This document shows positions 1-7,623 of a stretch of DNA of 46,910 bases, piece by piece. A program made the position numbers and the translations under genes. This DNA comes from Fidelibacterota bacterium. Its GTDB lineage: Bacteria; Fidelibacterota; Marinisomatia; Marinisomatales; TCS55. Position 1 is the stretch's first letter, and each line of letters begins with the position of its first letter. The stretch covers positions 1 through 46,910 of the forward strand of contig JACNKN010000065.1 in NCBI GenBank assembly GCA_014382015.1. Reading direction: 5' to 3'. The notes below the pieces were generated by a model, which did not search any database, had not been told where the DNA came from, and worked only from the letters and a program-made list of their open reading frames with translations.

Positions 1-1
1 C

Positions 2-52
2 GAAAAACCCCTTGAAACGCCTCAAGTGGTAATCGCGAAACAACCGCATTGA
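2..52 (+). CDS. possible C-terminal end of a gene running in from the left
   Basis: Frame 2 is open from the window edge for 16 codons and stops at TGA (50-52). The tail would end in VVIAKQPH. The other plus frames also stop soon, so an open stretch this short proves little. No family can be assigned. It is reported only because it may be the 3' end of a neighbouring gene. Confidence 0.2.
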   Translation, partial: EKPLETPQVVIAKQPH

Positions 53-282
53 TTTAATCCCAAACCGGGTAGCGTTGTCAAGGGGCAGTTATGCCCACAT
101 GATTGTTTCGGTTTAGGATTCACGGTTTTTGGACCGGAATAAGAATCAATTCAAAAAGCGATTGTTTCGCACGAGTATTTTACAAAGCACTTGAATGAAT
201 CACAACAATTAAAGAATTCTGAAAAAAGAGGATAACCCAGTTTAAATTCCATCCTTCCTTTCAAAATAATTACTTGGAGTAG
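53..282. other. non-coding region upstream of the first secreted protein, with repeated decamers
   Basis: No convincing gene is seen here. The decamer gattgtttcg occurs at 101-110 and 160-169. An inverted, near-identical copy (gcgaaacaaccgc, 35-47) matches the reverse complement of 158-170 at 12 of 13 bases. A short hairpin (gggca-gtta-tgccc, 83-96) has no following T run. The region probably contains the promoter of the 283-3039 gene, but I cannot place -10 or -35 elements. Confidence 0.35.
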
Positions 283-3039
283 ATGTTGAAAAAAATTGAT
301 TTACCCGGGATTGGTTTCCTGATAATATTTATAGTTGTATTTTTTGTGGGGGATTTAAATAATACACCCATTAACCCCGGTATGCCCTCAAGCCATCCTG
401 TTGAGGAGGGCAAAGAAGGCGGCCCAAACTCACGATTGAAATTTGAATGGCTTAGGCTGAAAAGCCCCATCACAAATAAAATCCCCGATGGTATAAAGCT
501 TCGATCTCTGAAATATGCAAAAACGTTACCAAAAGCAAATCGTTTGCCGATCAGAATGAAAGGTGCACAATCTAACCAATCGAATTTGGAATGGACATTA
601 CGGGGCCCATATAACGTTGGAGGGAGGACTCGTGGTGTTGTTATTGATAAAATGGATCCGAATACCATTTTAGCCGGGGGTGTTTCCGGCGGTATTTGGC
701 GGTCGGAGGATGGGGGTAAATCTTGGAAAAAAATGACGAAGAGTCAGCAGCTTCACAGCGTGTCATCACTTGTTCAGGATCCACGAGATGGAAAAACAAA
801 TATTTGGTATGCAACCACAGGAGAATTAAGGGGAAATTCTGCCGGTGCCCGCGGTGCAGCTTTCCGTGGTGATGGTATTTATAAATCCACAGATAATGGA
901 TATAACTGGGAACTCATTACGTCAACATCAACGAATACGCCGGAATCATTTGATAACTACCTCAATTATTCCTGGCGCGTAAAAGTACACCCCACTACTG
1001 GTCATGTTTTTACTGCTTCATTTGGTTCTATTTATAAAAGTGAAGATGAAGGTGCCACATGGAACGCAATTTTGGGAAATGGTGAGGATCGATTTACGGA
1101 TTTAACCATGACGAGTAATGGACTCCTGATTGCAATATTGGGTGATGAAGAGGCAGAGGGACCGATCATGCGTTCAAAAGATGGGGAAACGTGGACCAAT
1201 ATTACACCCACAAGTTTTACCACATCCTTTGAGCGGCTGGTTGCTGATATATCTGAGTCAAATGATTCTATTGCTTACTTTATTGGCAATACAAATGATG
1301 GTCATATCTTTTGGAAATATAAATATTTATCCGGAGATGGATCAGGCAATGGCGGTGCCTGGGAAGATCGCAGTCAATTTTTACCCAATGATTATAATTC
1401 CCAGAGTGGTTATGACATTCACGTCCGAGTGAGTCTTACTGATACGAATATGGTTTATTATGGTGGAACAAATTTATACTATTCCACCGATGGCGTTGCG
1501 ACAACTTCGAGAAATTTTAAATTTGGTGGATATGGTGCAGACAATCACCATCCGGACCAGCACGATGTCATTTTATTTAAGGATACTCCATTTAAAGTAT
1601 TATCCGCCAGTGATGGGGGTGTACATGTCATGAACGATCATAATGCTTGGGATAAAAAGTGGGAATCCTTAAATAATGGGTATGTAACCACCCAATTTTA
1701 TACAATTGCAATAGATCCATCCGGAACCTATCCAGATCTGGTCATGGGCGGAACCCAAGACAATGGCACCTATGAAACAACCGTTAAAGATGTGGAAAAT
1801 CCATGGGAGCATGTGAATGGCGGTGATGGTGCCTATTGTTCAGTCATTCATTCTGGGAAAGCCTATATTTTATCATCCCAAAACGGGTACACGCTCATCA
1901 AAGATTATGCCAACCCATTTGAATGGTCATTTGGTGAAGGGCGTTATAATAATTATTCCTGGGCTTATTTACATCCACCTGATTTTAACCGGGATGAGGA
2001 TGCATTATTTATTAATCCATTCTATTCTGATCCACTCAATGACCACATTTTATATTATTCCGGCGGAAAATATGTTTATCGAAATAAAGATGTTTACCTG
2101 AATAAAACCAATTATAAACAACCGGATGGCGGGGGCAGTTATGAAAGTGTAAATTGGGAAAAGTTGAGTATAGCATCTATAGGATCAGTGAGTGCTTTCG
2201 GTGCAAGTATTAATAAGCCGGCGCATCGGTTATATTATGGTACTTCTTCTGGATATATTTATCGTTTGGACGATGCCCATGAAAAGGATAATGTTGTTGA
2301 AATTCGAAATAACATCGGTGCGTTTGGTTATGTGAGCAGCATATCAGTAGATCCATATGATGGTGACAACGTGATGGTGAGTTTCTCTAACTATGAAACC
2401 AAAAGTATATTTTATTCAGATAATGGCGGCGATTCGTGGACGGATGTGAGCGGAAAATTAGAAGAAAATCCCGGCGGTAGTGGGTCAGGACCGTCTGTGC
2501 GATCTGTCAATATTTTTCCATTAAAAGTTGGATATTTATATTTTGCAGGTACGAGTACGGGATTGTATTCCACATCTAAACTGGATGGCGTCAATACTCA
2601 ATGGATTCAGGAAGGGTCAGAAACAATCGGCAATGTTGTGGTTGATATGATTACAGGACGCCCATCGGATGGATACCTGGCAATTGCCACCCACGGAAAT
2701 GGTATTTATACAACGCATATTTCCAGTGATGCTTTGGCCGTAAATGATTTAGATATTCCAGGTCGATTTGAATTGAATCAGAATTATCCTAACCCATTTA
2801 ATCCAGCAACACATATTTCCTATAATTTGAATCAAGGCGGATTGGTGTCCTTAACCGTGTTCGATTTAATGGGAAAAGAAGTGGCAACTCTAGTAAAGGA
2901 CCATCAAGAACCGGGCGCCCATCAGGCGATTTGGAATGGAAAAGATAGGAATGGAAATGCCATGCCTTCAGGAATGTATTTTTATCAATTAATTGCCAAT
3001 GGCTTTGCTCAAACTAAAAAAATGCAATTACTGAAATAA
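283..3039 (+). CDS. secreted Asp-box (BNR/sortilin-like) beta-propeller protein with T9SS C-terminal sorting domain
   Basis: This is a 918-residue exported protein. A hydrophobic stretch at residues about 9-23 looks like a signal peptide or anchor. Asp-box motifs of the S-x-D-x-G-x-x-W type occur near residues 142 (SEDGGKSW), 203 (STDNGYNW), 254 (SEDEGATW), 299 and 713 (SDNGGDSW), as in sialidase and VPS10/sortilin-like propellers. Residues about 826-918 form a Por/T9SS type A sorting domain: it starts FELNQNYPNPFNP, has a FlgD-like Ig fold and ends in KKMQLLK. Established knowledge says such domains direct export and surface attachment by the type IX system in FCB bacteria. Asp boxes alone do not define substrate, so it may be a glycosidase, a protease-like surface protein or a binding protein. 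It stands alone and is followed by a good terminator. Confidence 0.85.
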   Translation: MLKKIDLPGIGFLIIFIVVFFVGDLNNTPINPGMPSSHPVEEGKEGGPNSRLKFEWLRLKSPITNKIPDGIKLRSLKYAKTLPKANRLPIRMKGAQSNQSNLEWTLRGPYNVGGRTRGVVIDKMDPNTILAGGVSGGIWRSEDGGKSWKKMTKSQQLHSVSSLVQDPRDGKTNIWYATTGELRGNSAGARGAAFRGDGIYKSTDNGYNWELITSTSTNTPESFDNYLNYSWRVKVHPTTGHVFTASFGSIYKSEDEGATWNAILGNGEDRFTDLTMTSNGLLIAILGDEEAEGPIMRSKDGETWTNITPTSFTTSFERLVADISESNDSIAYFIGNTNDGHIFWKYKYLSGDGSGNGGAWEDRSQFLPNDYNSQSGYDIHVRVSLTDTNMVYYGGTNLYYSTDGVATTSRNFKFGGYGADNHHPDQHDVILFKDTPFKVLSASDGGVHVMNDHNAWDKKWESLNNGYVTTQFYTIAIDPSGTYPDLVMGGTQDNGTYETTVKDVENPWEHVNGGDGAYCSVIHSGKAYILSSQNGYTLIKDYANPFEWSFGEGRYNNYSWAYLHPPDFNRDEDALFINPFYSDPLNDHILYYSGGKYVYRNKDVYLNKTNYKQPDGGGSYESVNWEKLSIASIGSVSAFGASINKPAHRLYYGTSSGYIYRLDDAHEKDNVVEIRNNIGAFGYVSSISVDPYDGDNVMVSFSNYETKSIFYSDNGGDSWTDVSGKLEENPGGSGSGPSVRSVNIFPLKVGYLYFAGTSTGLYSTSKLDGVNTQWIQEGSETIGNVVVDMITGRPSDGYLAIATHGNGIYTTHISSDALAVNDLDIPGRFELNQNYPNPFNPATHISYNLNQGGLVSLTVFDLMGKEVATLVKDHQEPGAHQAIWNGKDRNGNAMPSGMYFYQLIANGFAQTKKMQLLK

Positions 3040-3064
3040 ATATTGCATTGTAAAGCAATCTAAC

Positions 3065-3092
3065 AAGCCCCATTCCTTGGGGCTTTATTTTA
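3065..3092 (+). terminator. Rho-independent terminator between convergent genes
   Basis: An 8-bp stem (aagcccca, 3065-3072, with tggggctt, 3078-3085) encloses a 5-nt loop and is followed by the T-rich tract attttatttt. It lies 26 bp past the stop of the secreted protein and ends just before the stop of the opposing SDR gene, so it could serve both strands, although the T tract is better on the plus strand. Confidence 0.8.
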
Positions 3093-3093
3093 T

Positions 3094-3846
3094 TTAGGAT
3101 CTGAGGTAGGATGCACCATTTACATCCACAATGCATCCTGTAAGGAATTCATTCCCCTCGGATGCAAGCCACAAAGCCGTTCGGGCTATTTCTTCAGGCT
3201 CGGCCACCCGATTCAATGGGCTTTGGGTACGGATGGAATCGTCAATCATATCTGCGACACGATCGGTAGCTACAAACCCGGGCGCAATTGTATAAACGAA
3301 AATATTGTCTTTAGCTAATGCTTGAGCCATAGATTGCCCTAAAGTATTGAGTCCTGCCTTGCTGGCACCATAAGCGATTGCTTTCGGTTCTCCCCGAAAT
3401 GCACCCCGGGAGGATATATTCACAAAATTTCCGCCCCCTTTTTCTTTCATGACCTTTGCCGCAGAATACATTAAGTAAGCCGGTCCCAATAAATTAGTAT
3501 CGATTGTTCTCGCCCAAACATCCTGCCAATCGTCATAGGAAAGTGAATCGAAATCATATTGCTCAACCACCGCTGCATTATTTACAACCACGTCAATTTG
3601 GCCATGGGTTTTGGAAACAGATTGAACCAATTTATTCACTTCATCGGGGTTGGAAAGATCAGCGCCATGAATAGAATGGGAGCCTTCCCTCAGAGATATT
3701 AATGTATGTTCGGCCCTCTTTTTATTGGAATTATAATGGATTGCAACAGTTGCATTTGAATCCGCGAATGCTTGACATATGGCACTGCCGATTCCACCGG
3801 AACCACCTGTGACTAAAACTGTTTTTCCTGTGAAATCAATTATCAT
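3094..3846 (-). CDS. short-chain dehydrogenase/reductase (SDR, FabG-like)
   Basis: This 250-residue NAD(P)-dependent oxidoreductase is of classical SDR length. The nucleotide-binding TGGSGGIG motif is at residues 13-20, the structural NNAA motif follows, the catalytic Ser lies in NISSRGA, and the YxxxK pair lies in YGASKAG near residue 158. The C-terminal section has the usual PLNR...PEEIA and FLTG elements. It resembles FabG, but FabG normally sits among fatty-acid synthesis genes and here no acpP or fabF neighbours are seen, so the substrate is unknown. Its start overlaps the end of the preceding 86-residue gene by 11 bp. It is the last gene of a minus-strand operon that begins with a fatty-acid hydroxylase-like gene, so a lipid or sterol-like substrate is a reasonable guess. 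Confidence 0.85.
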   Translation of the reverse strand: MIIDFTGKTVLVTGGSGGIGSAICQAFADSNATVAIHYNSNKKRAEHTLISLREGSHSIHGADLSNPDEVNKLVQSVSKTHGQIDVVVNNAAVVEQYDFDSLSYDDWQDVWARTIDTNLLGPAYLMYSAAKVMKEKGGGNFVNISSRGAFRGEPKAIAYGASKAGLNTLGQSMAQALAKDNIFVYTIAPGFVATDRVADMIDDSIRTQSPLNRVAEPEEIARTALWLASEGNEFLTGCIVDVNGASYLRS

Positions 3847-4096
3847 TAGATAAAGTTTTAAAATATTTTGTTAAAGCAAAAACTTCCAAACCCATTCCTG
3901 CCAGGAGAAATAAAACTGCTCCAGTTTTTAAAAAGGAAATTTCAAAAATGACAAAAGATATATATGCGAGGATGCCAATGATAATCAAATATTTACCCAA
4001 GCGGTGAAATGGGGTGGAAACTTCCATGCGCTGAATACTTTTGGGATATTCTTTTTCAACCCAATCATCCATTTCTTCTTTTTCTTCTGGGGTCAT
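3836..4096 (-). CDS. small two-helix membrane protein
   Basis: This is an 86-residue protein of no family I recognise. The N-terminal third is acidic and soluble (MTPEEKEEMDDW...). Two hydrophobic segments follow (around residues 34-49 and 54-72), and the tail is short and polar. I chose ATG 4096 because a 45-residue gene in another frame ends 2 bp upstream (TGA-GA-ATG), which suggests translational coupling. The frame is open further upstream, but that sequence encodes an implausible Cys-rich stretch and covers the smaller gene. The last 11 bp overlap the SDR start. Confidence 0.7.
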   Translation of the reverse strand: MTPEEKEEMDDWVEKEYPKSIQRMEVSTPFHRLGKYLIIIGILAYISFVIFEISFLKTGAVLFLLAGMGLEVFALTKYFKTLSNDN

Positions 4097-4098
4097 TC

Positions 4099-4236
4099 TC
4101 AATGAATTATTTTCCTTAATCCAATGGTTAAAATTGAAAGCGCCACCGCGACAAATACATCGGCAAGGGGTGGAACTGTTGGGAAGATATAATTCCAGGC
4201 GACAACACCTGAAAGCCAAATTAAATATATTTTCAT
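4099..4236 (-). CDS. 45-residue hydrophobic protein
   Basis: This small gene starts at ATG 4236 and stops at TGA 4101-4099, 2 bp before the next start. The product begins MKIYLIWLSGVVAWNYIFP and ends ILTIGLRKIIH, with two hydrophobic segments separated by a Pro-rich turn, so it is probably a membrane hairpin. It fills the gap between two operon members and has tight spacing on its downstream side, which supports it being real. No homologue comes to mind and its function is unknown. It could assist the neighbouring hydroxylase or the other small membrane proteins, but that is only inference from position. Confidence 0.6.
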   Translation of the reverse strand: MKIYLIWLSGVVAWNYIFPTVPPLADVFVAVALSILTIGLRKIIH

Positions 4237-4264
4237 TTTGTTTGTGTATAATTAGTTGAAGATA

Positions 4265-4498
4265 TTAAAAATTTGATGATTGTTTTCGCCAAGTTATAAA
4301 GCCAAATATATTCAAAAAAACCAAAACAATTGAGAGAAAAGCAACCGAGTAGGATTGAATCAAAATGGCATAGATCATCATGATCGAATTACCCAGCAAC
4401 CATACCAGCCAGGAATAAAGATGTTTTTTTGCATTTAAATAATAACCTATAAGCAGCAGGGCAGTCGCAACCCAGCCTAACCATTCGATGTAATTCAT
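4265..4498 (-). CDS. small membrane protein, CBU_0592/PnuC-like
   Basis: This 77-residue protein has three predicted membrane segments (about residues 5-22, 29-48 and 52-70) and almost no soluble part. The layout (E-W-x-G-W-x-A-T-A-L-L-L-I-G-Y near the N terminus, a polar NAKKH loop, a W-L-x-G-N segment, and a final W-R-K) resembles the short CBU_0592-type proteins distantly related to PnuC transporters. Those are uncharacterised, so transport is not established. It lies 32 bp after the hydroxylase-like gene and 28 bp before the 45-residue gene on the same strand. Confidence 0.65.
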   Translation of the reverse strand: MNYIEWLGWVATALLLIGYYLNAKKHLYSWLVWLLGNSIMMIYAILIQSYSVAFLSIVLVFLNIFGFITWRKQSSNF

Positions 4499-4530
4499 TA
4501 TGTTAAATCCTAATGAGTGAAGTTAATTTC

Positions 4531-5370
4531 TCAGGATCTAAATTTTGACCCCAGAGGTGCACGATACTTCTGAAATGGGATCATGAGTAAGTTAAGGATA
4601 TTTGCATTTTCTTTTGGGTCCATGTGGGTATCAATACCATAGCTGAGTTCATCCATGCTTTTTACGGAAATGGCCGTTCGGAATACATGGTCCCAAATGG
4701 AAAAAATATTTCCATAATTACGATCGGTATGGGGTTGGGTATAATGATGATGTATCTTATGGAAATGAGGTGTTACAAAAATAGCGGCAAGCGGTTTATC
4801 TATTGCGGCAGGCATTTGAATATTGGCATGGGTGAGGTGTGCAAAAAAAGCAGATAAAGTTTGATACATCATCACCACCCCAAAAGATGCGCCCGTAACC
4901 AAAACAGCTAAAGCGGTAAAAATCAATCGAAAGACACTTTCCCCGGGGTGATGTCGTAATCCACTGGTCACATCAATATATGGGTCTGTGTGGTGAATGA
5001 TATGAAATTTCCACAGCCATTTAACCTGATGTTCAATCCAGTGAATCAACCAGGCACCGATCAAGTCCAACAATAATAATCCCAATAGGATATTCAGCCA
5101 TAGAGGAATATCGAGCATTTTTAATAATCCAGTTCCATTAATTTTATTATAATCGGCCGCCAAGAAAATAAGGGATGCACCAGCGAGATTAATGATCAAT
5201 GTTGTCATGGTAAAGAAAATGTTTAGTAAAGCGTGTTTAAACTTTTTGTATTTGAATCGGAAAAGGGGAATACCTCCTTCCAGAAGAAGGAAGAATGCAA
5301 ACCCAGAACCAAGGAATAAGGAACGGGTAGAAGAGGGAATCGTTTCAAAATATTGAATTATATTTTCCAT
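4531..5370 (-). CDS. sterol desaturase/fatty acid hydroxylase superfamily membrane protein
   Basis: This approximately 279-residue integral membrane di-iron enzyme has the superfamily's histidine clusters in order: HWIEH near residue 109, HIIHH near 122, and HFHKIHHH near 200. These ligate the diiron centre that hydroxylates or desaturates lipids using oxygen. At least four hydrophobic segments precede and surround them. I prefer ATG 5370 (MENIIQYF) because it is preceded by AAGG about 7 nt upstream; an in-frame ATG at 5436 would add a non-hydrophobic 22-residue leader. It is first in a five-gene minus-strand operon ending with an SDR oxidoreductase. Substrates in the family range from sterols to carotenoids and ether lipids, so the reaction cannot be fixed here. 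Confidence 0.85.
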   Translation of the reverse strand: MENIIQYFETIPSSTRSLFLGSGFAFFLLLEGGIPLFRFKYKKFKHALLNIFFTMTTLIINLAGASLIFLAADYNKINGTGLLKMLDIPLWLNILLGLLLLDLIGAWLIHWIEHQVKWLWKFHIIHHTDPYIDVTSGLRHHPGESVFRLIFTALAVLVTGASFGVVMMYQTLSAFFAHLTHANIQMPAAIDKPLAAIFVTPHFHKIHHHYTQPHTDRNYGNIFSIWDHVFRTAISVKSMDELSYGIDTHMDPKENANILNLLMIPFQKYRAPLGSKFRS

Positions 5371-5498
5371 TACGGCCTTATATTCAGGGGTGGAGACTAA
5401 AGAATTGGAAGGGTTATTACAAACAAAAAACCCCAATCCGAGTTTGGATGGGTGATCATATACGGGGTGGACCTGCCTACACTCTTACGGCGGACAAG

Positions 5499-5515
5499 CG
5501 TTACACTCAAAGAAC
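5499..5515. repeat. left arm of a 17-bp inverted repeat flanking the HigBA locus
   Basis: The sequence cgttacactcaaagaac matches the reverse complement of 6078-6094 at 16 of 17 positions. The two arms face each other across 596 bp that contain only the antitoxin gene, the shortened toxin gene and their control region. I see no clear target-site duplication outside the arms. Confidence 0.6.
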
Positions 5516-5539
5516 TCTTTTTACAGTACAGATTAACCA

Positions 5540-5863
5540 TTAAGCAGGTACTGCGTGTATTTCATAATTCACATTTAAAGATTGTTTAACAACATTGATT
5601 ATATGGGTAAGATTGTTCATGGAAGGATTTCCATTCGCCGTTAACATTCTATGAAGACTTTTGCTGTTTTTTTGTGTTTTCTCGGAAAGTTTTTCAAAGC
5701 CAATTGTGGCATTAACTAAATCTCTTAATACAAGTCTTGCTGTTTCAGGTTCATCATTCAAGATGAGTGAAATGGCTTCATCTAAAAGATGTTGAGCGAA
5801 ATCGGGATCTTGATTAATCCTATTTTGAATTATTTCCTTATAATCTCTTGTAAAGTTTGCCAT
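5540..5863 (-). CDS. HigA-like antitoxin / helix-turn-helix regulator
   Basis: This is a 107-residue protein of the COG3636 type (addiction-module antidote proteins). The N-terminal part (FTRDYKEIIQNRINQDP) and the C-terminal helix-turn-helix (FEKLSEKTQKNSKSLHRML, followed by PSMNNLTHIINVVK) fit the family. Such antitoxins bind the promoter and neutralise a RelE/ParE-fold mRNA interferase encoded just upstream. Here the upstream gene survives only as a 39-codon reading frame 9 bp away, so the antitoxin is probably an orphan. It appears intact. A palindrome at 6001-6016 is a likely operator. Confidence 0.8.
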   Translation of the reverse strand: MANFTRDYKEIIQNRINQDPDFAQHLLDEAISLILNDEPETARLVLRDLVNATIGFEKLSEKTQKNSKSLHRMLTANGNPSMNNLTHIINVVKQSLNVNYEIHAVPA

Positions 5864-5872
5864 GATTAATCC

Positions 5873-5992
5873 TTACTTTTTTTTACGTTGTTTGTATTCC
5901 TGGTGTAATTTAATAGCTTGAGAATTCAGTTTATTAAACCATTTACTAAAAGGACTAGTACCATTTTTAGAAATGTATTCTCTAATTATCAT
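5873..5992 (-). pseudogene. internally deleted HigB/RelE-family toxin (39 codons)
   Basis: Starting at ATG 5992 and ending at TAA 5875-5873, this frame encodes a start typical of Gp49-like RelE/HigB toxins (MIIREYISKNGTSPFSKWF, then NKLNSQA). It runs straight into their usual end (a QEYKQRKKK tail). Family members have roughly 100 residues, and the central part holding the RNase fold and catalytic residues is missing. The join is in frame and leaves no other scar. The product is therefore very unlikely to be toxic. The toxin-then-antitoxin order and 9-bp spacing to the antitoxin are normal for higBA. The family assignment is from memory of conserved ends; an alignment would settle the exact junction. 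Confidence 0.75.
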
Positions 5993-6000
5993 TAGCGAAG

Positions 6001-6016
6001 GTAACATAAATGTTAC
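6001..6016. promoter_or_regulatory. palindromic operator candidate for the higBA promoter
   Basis: A perfect inverted repeat, gtaacat-aa-atgttac, lies 9-24 bp upstream of the truncated toxin's start codon, where a toxin-antitoxin autorepressor normally binds. A tatagt -10-like sequence abuts it on the minus strand. Binding by the HigA-like protein is inferred from position. Confidence 0.55.
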
Positions 6017-6061
6017 TATATATTCAAGTGAATTATTGTTTTATTAATGATAAAATTAAAT

Positions 6062-6089
6062 CACTCAGAGAACCGGGGTTCTCTGAGTG
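6062..6089 (-). terminator. 13-bp hairpin downstream of tRNA-Asp
   Basis: The arms cactcagagaacc (6062-6074) and ggttctctgagtg (6077-6089) are perfectly complementary across a 2-nt centre. On the minus strand this hairpin lies about 19 nt past the tRNA 3' end and is followed by a T-rich atttaatttta tract, so it is a good intrinsic terminator for the tRNA. Confidence 0.65.
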
Positions 6090-6094
6090 TAACG
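6078..6094. repeat. right arm of the 17-bp inverted repeat flanking the HigBA locus
   Basis: gttctctgagtgtaacg is the partner of 5499-5515 (16 of 17 complementary). It overlaps one arm of the tRNA-Asp terminator hairpin and ends 14 bp from the tRNA 3' end, a common site for integration of small mobile elements. Confidence 0.6.
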
Positions 6095-6107
6095 TCGGGA
6101 GACGATG

Positions 6108-6181
<74 letters not shown>

Positions 6182-6195
6182 AAATTTTAATAAAC

Positions 6196-6426
6196 TTATT
6201 TTTTCTGGCGGTAAACTAAAGCCAAAGGTATCACAATAATATATCCTATAAAAAGGAGTATCGGTGCCAGTGACAAACTTTGGAAGCTATTCACTGAACC
6301 AGTAGCCATGAATGCATACCCTATTAATATGAGTGAGAGACCCACCGCAAATAGGATATAATTTGTTTTTCCAAATGCCCATCCTTCAAAAAGATGGACG
6401 CTGTTATTGCTTTTTTTATCGCTCAT
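6196..6426 (-). CDS. DUF3098 family small membrane protein
   Basis: This is a 76-residue protein with two membrane helices (about 23-43 and 50-70). The pattern FGKTNYILFAVGLSLILIG, then a short loop and LAPILLFIGYIIVIPLAL, ending in basic residues, matches the DUF3098 proteins found across Bacteroidota and relatives, where the gene often lies near cell-division genes. Its function is unknown. ATG 6426 (MSDKKSNN) is preferred over an upstream ATG at 6465 that would add a Cys-containing leader atypical for the family. It is divergent from mltG. Confidence 0.7.
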   Translation of the reverse strand: MSDKKSNNSVHLFEGWAFGKTNYILFAVGLSLILIGYAFMATGSVNSFQSLSLAPILLFIGYIIVIPLALVYRQKK

Positions 6427-6564
6427 AACGGCGGCAAAATTACAATTATCACTTTGGCCTGCCAATCTGTTTTTGACATTTTCTAATCAAAGTAGTGTCT
6501 CTAAGAAATTATGCAATAGAATTTGCTATGCATGGATAAAAATCAATAAATTTCGCCCCCGCAA

Positions 6565-7611
6565 ATGATGAATAAATCTCAATTTCATCTGGGTCAATCT
6601 TTCATTGGGATTATGGCTGCGGTTGTTCTGGGTATTTTATTGGCTTTTTACAGCCTCGTACTATTTTGGCCTCAGGGTAACCCCTATGATTCGGTAAAAG
6701 TGACCATCCCAAAAGGTGCATCCCTCCAAGAAGTAGGTACGCGCTTACAGGATCACAATGTGATTCGGAATACGCGATCCTTTAAGTTGGCAGTGAAAAC
6801 ATTGGGCTATGAAAAAGATTTTCCGGCTGGCCGGTTCAAACTTGTTAAAGCGCAAACCAATTTCGATATTATTAATCAATTGGTGAATGGCATTCAATTG
6901 AATAAACGAGTGACCATCCTGGAGGGATGGACCGTTTCAATGATCGCAAAGGAATTAGAAAATCTACTGGGGATAGATTCGCAAGAATTTGAGACGGCGT
7001 GCAAAAATGAATTATTACTTTGGAAATGGGGGATTGACGGTGATTCGTTTGAGGGATATCTTTTTCCGGAAACGTACCGTTTTTCTGAAGATGCATCCTC
7101 TCAGGAAATAATCAATCGTATGGTGGAAGAGTATAAAAACCATTTTACTGATGGCTTTGAGGATCGAAGAAAAAAATTGGGTATGTCAGAAAGGGAAGTC
7201 ATTACGCTGGCTTCTATCATCGAGGGTGAGGCGATTTATAATCGAGAGCGGCCAGTGATATCCGGTGTGTATCATAATCGGTTGGAACAAGGTATGCGGC
7301 TCCAGGCCGATCCAACAATCCAATATATTGTTGAGGGCGGGCCCCGGCGGTTATTGAATAAAGATTTGAAAATTAAGTCCCCATATAATACGTACTTAAA
7401 TTACGGGCTTCCTCCCGGACCCATAAATAATCCCGGATTTGAATCTATAAAAGCAGCTTTATATCCAGCAAACACTGAATATTTATACTTTGTTGCCCGA
7501 GGCGATGGGTATCACACGTTTTCCCGGACACAGAAAGAACATAATATTGCAAAACGAGAATTCCAGAAACTTCGACGGCTGGCCAGAAAACTGAAAGCAA
7601 AAAAGGGGTAA
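6565..7611 (+). CDS. mltG: endolytic murein transglycosylase MltG (YceG)
   Basis: This 348-residue membrane-anchored lytic transglycosylase cleaves nascent peptidoglycan strands and sets glycan length. One N-terminal helix (about residues 14-33) anchors it. A LysM-like subdomain follows (IPKGASLQEVGTRLQDHNVI), then the YceG domain with the catalytic Glu near residue 220 in LASIIEGEA and the conserved YHNRL, LQADPTIQY and SPYNTY...GLPPGPINNPG motifs. The length is normal. The start has two Met codons in tandem; either may be used. The helicase gene follows after 12 bp, so the two are probably cotranscribed. Confidence 0.95.
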   Translation: MMNKSQFHLGQSFIGIMAAVVLGILLAFYSLVLFWPQGNPYDSVKVTIPKGASLQEVGTRLQDHNVIRNTRSFKLAVKTLGYEKDFPAGRFKLVKAQTNFDIINQLVNGIQLNKRVTILEGWTVSMIAKELENLLGIDSQEFETACKNELLLWKWGIDGDSFEGYLFPETYRFSEDASSQEIINRMVEEYKNHFTDGFEDRRKKLGMSEREVITLASIIEGEAIYNRERPVISGVYHNRLEQGMRLQADPTIQYIVEGGPRRLLNKDLKIKSPYNTYLNYGLPPGPINNPGFESIKAALYPANTEYLYFVARGDGYHTFSRTQKEHNIAKREFQKLRRLARKLKAKKG

Positions 7612-7623
7612 TAATTATATAGA

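Noticed and set aside
1130-2101. overlapping plus-strand frames inside the secreted protein gene
   Set aside because: They lie entirely within the 918-codon gene in another frame, with no ribosome-binding sites and no recognisable product.
3836-4219. 127-residue version of the small membrane protein
   Set aside because: The first 41 residues are Cys- and Arg-rich and read across the better-supported 45-residue gene; the shorter start at 4096 fits translational coupling.
5455-5515. attC-like site after the HigA-like gene
   Set aside because: There is a GTGTAAC/GTTACAC pair around the module and a GC-rich insertion-like stretch near 5470-5498, but no nested L arms or central hairpin in the right order. 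I treat it as an inverted repeat instead.
6474-6500. TTGACA -35 box upstream of mltG
   Set aside because: A perfect TTGACA is present but no -10 element occurs at 16-18 bp, so a promoter is not supported.
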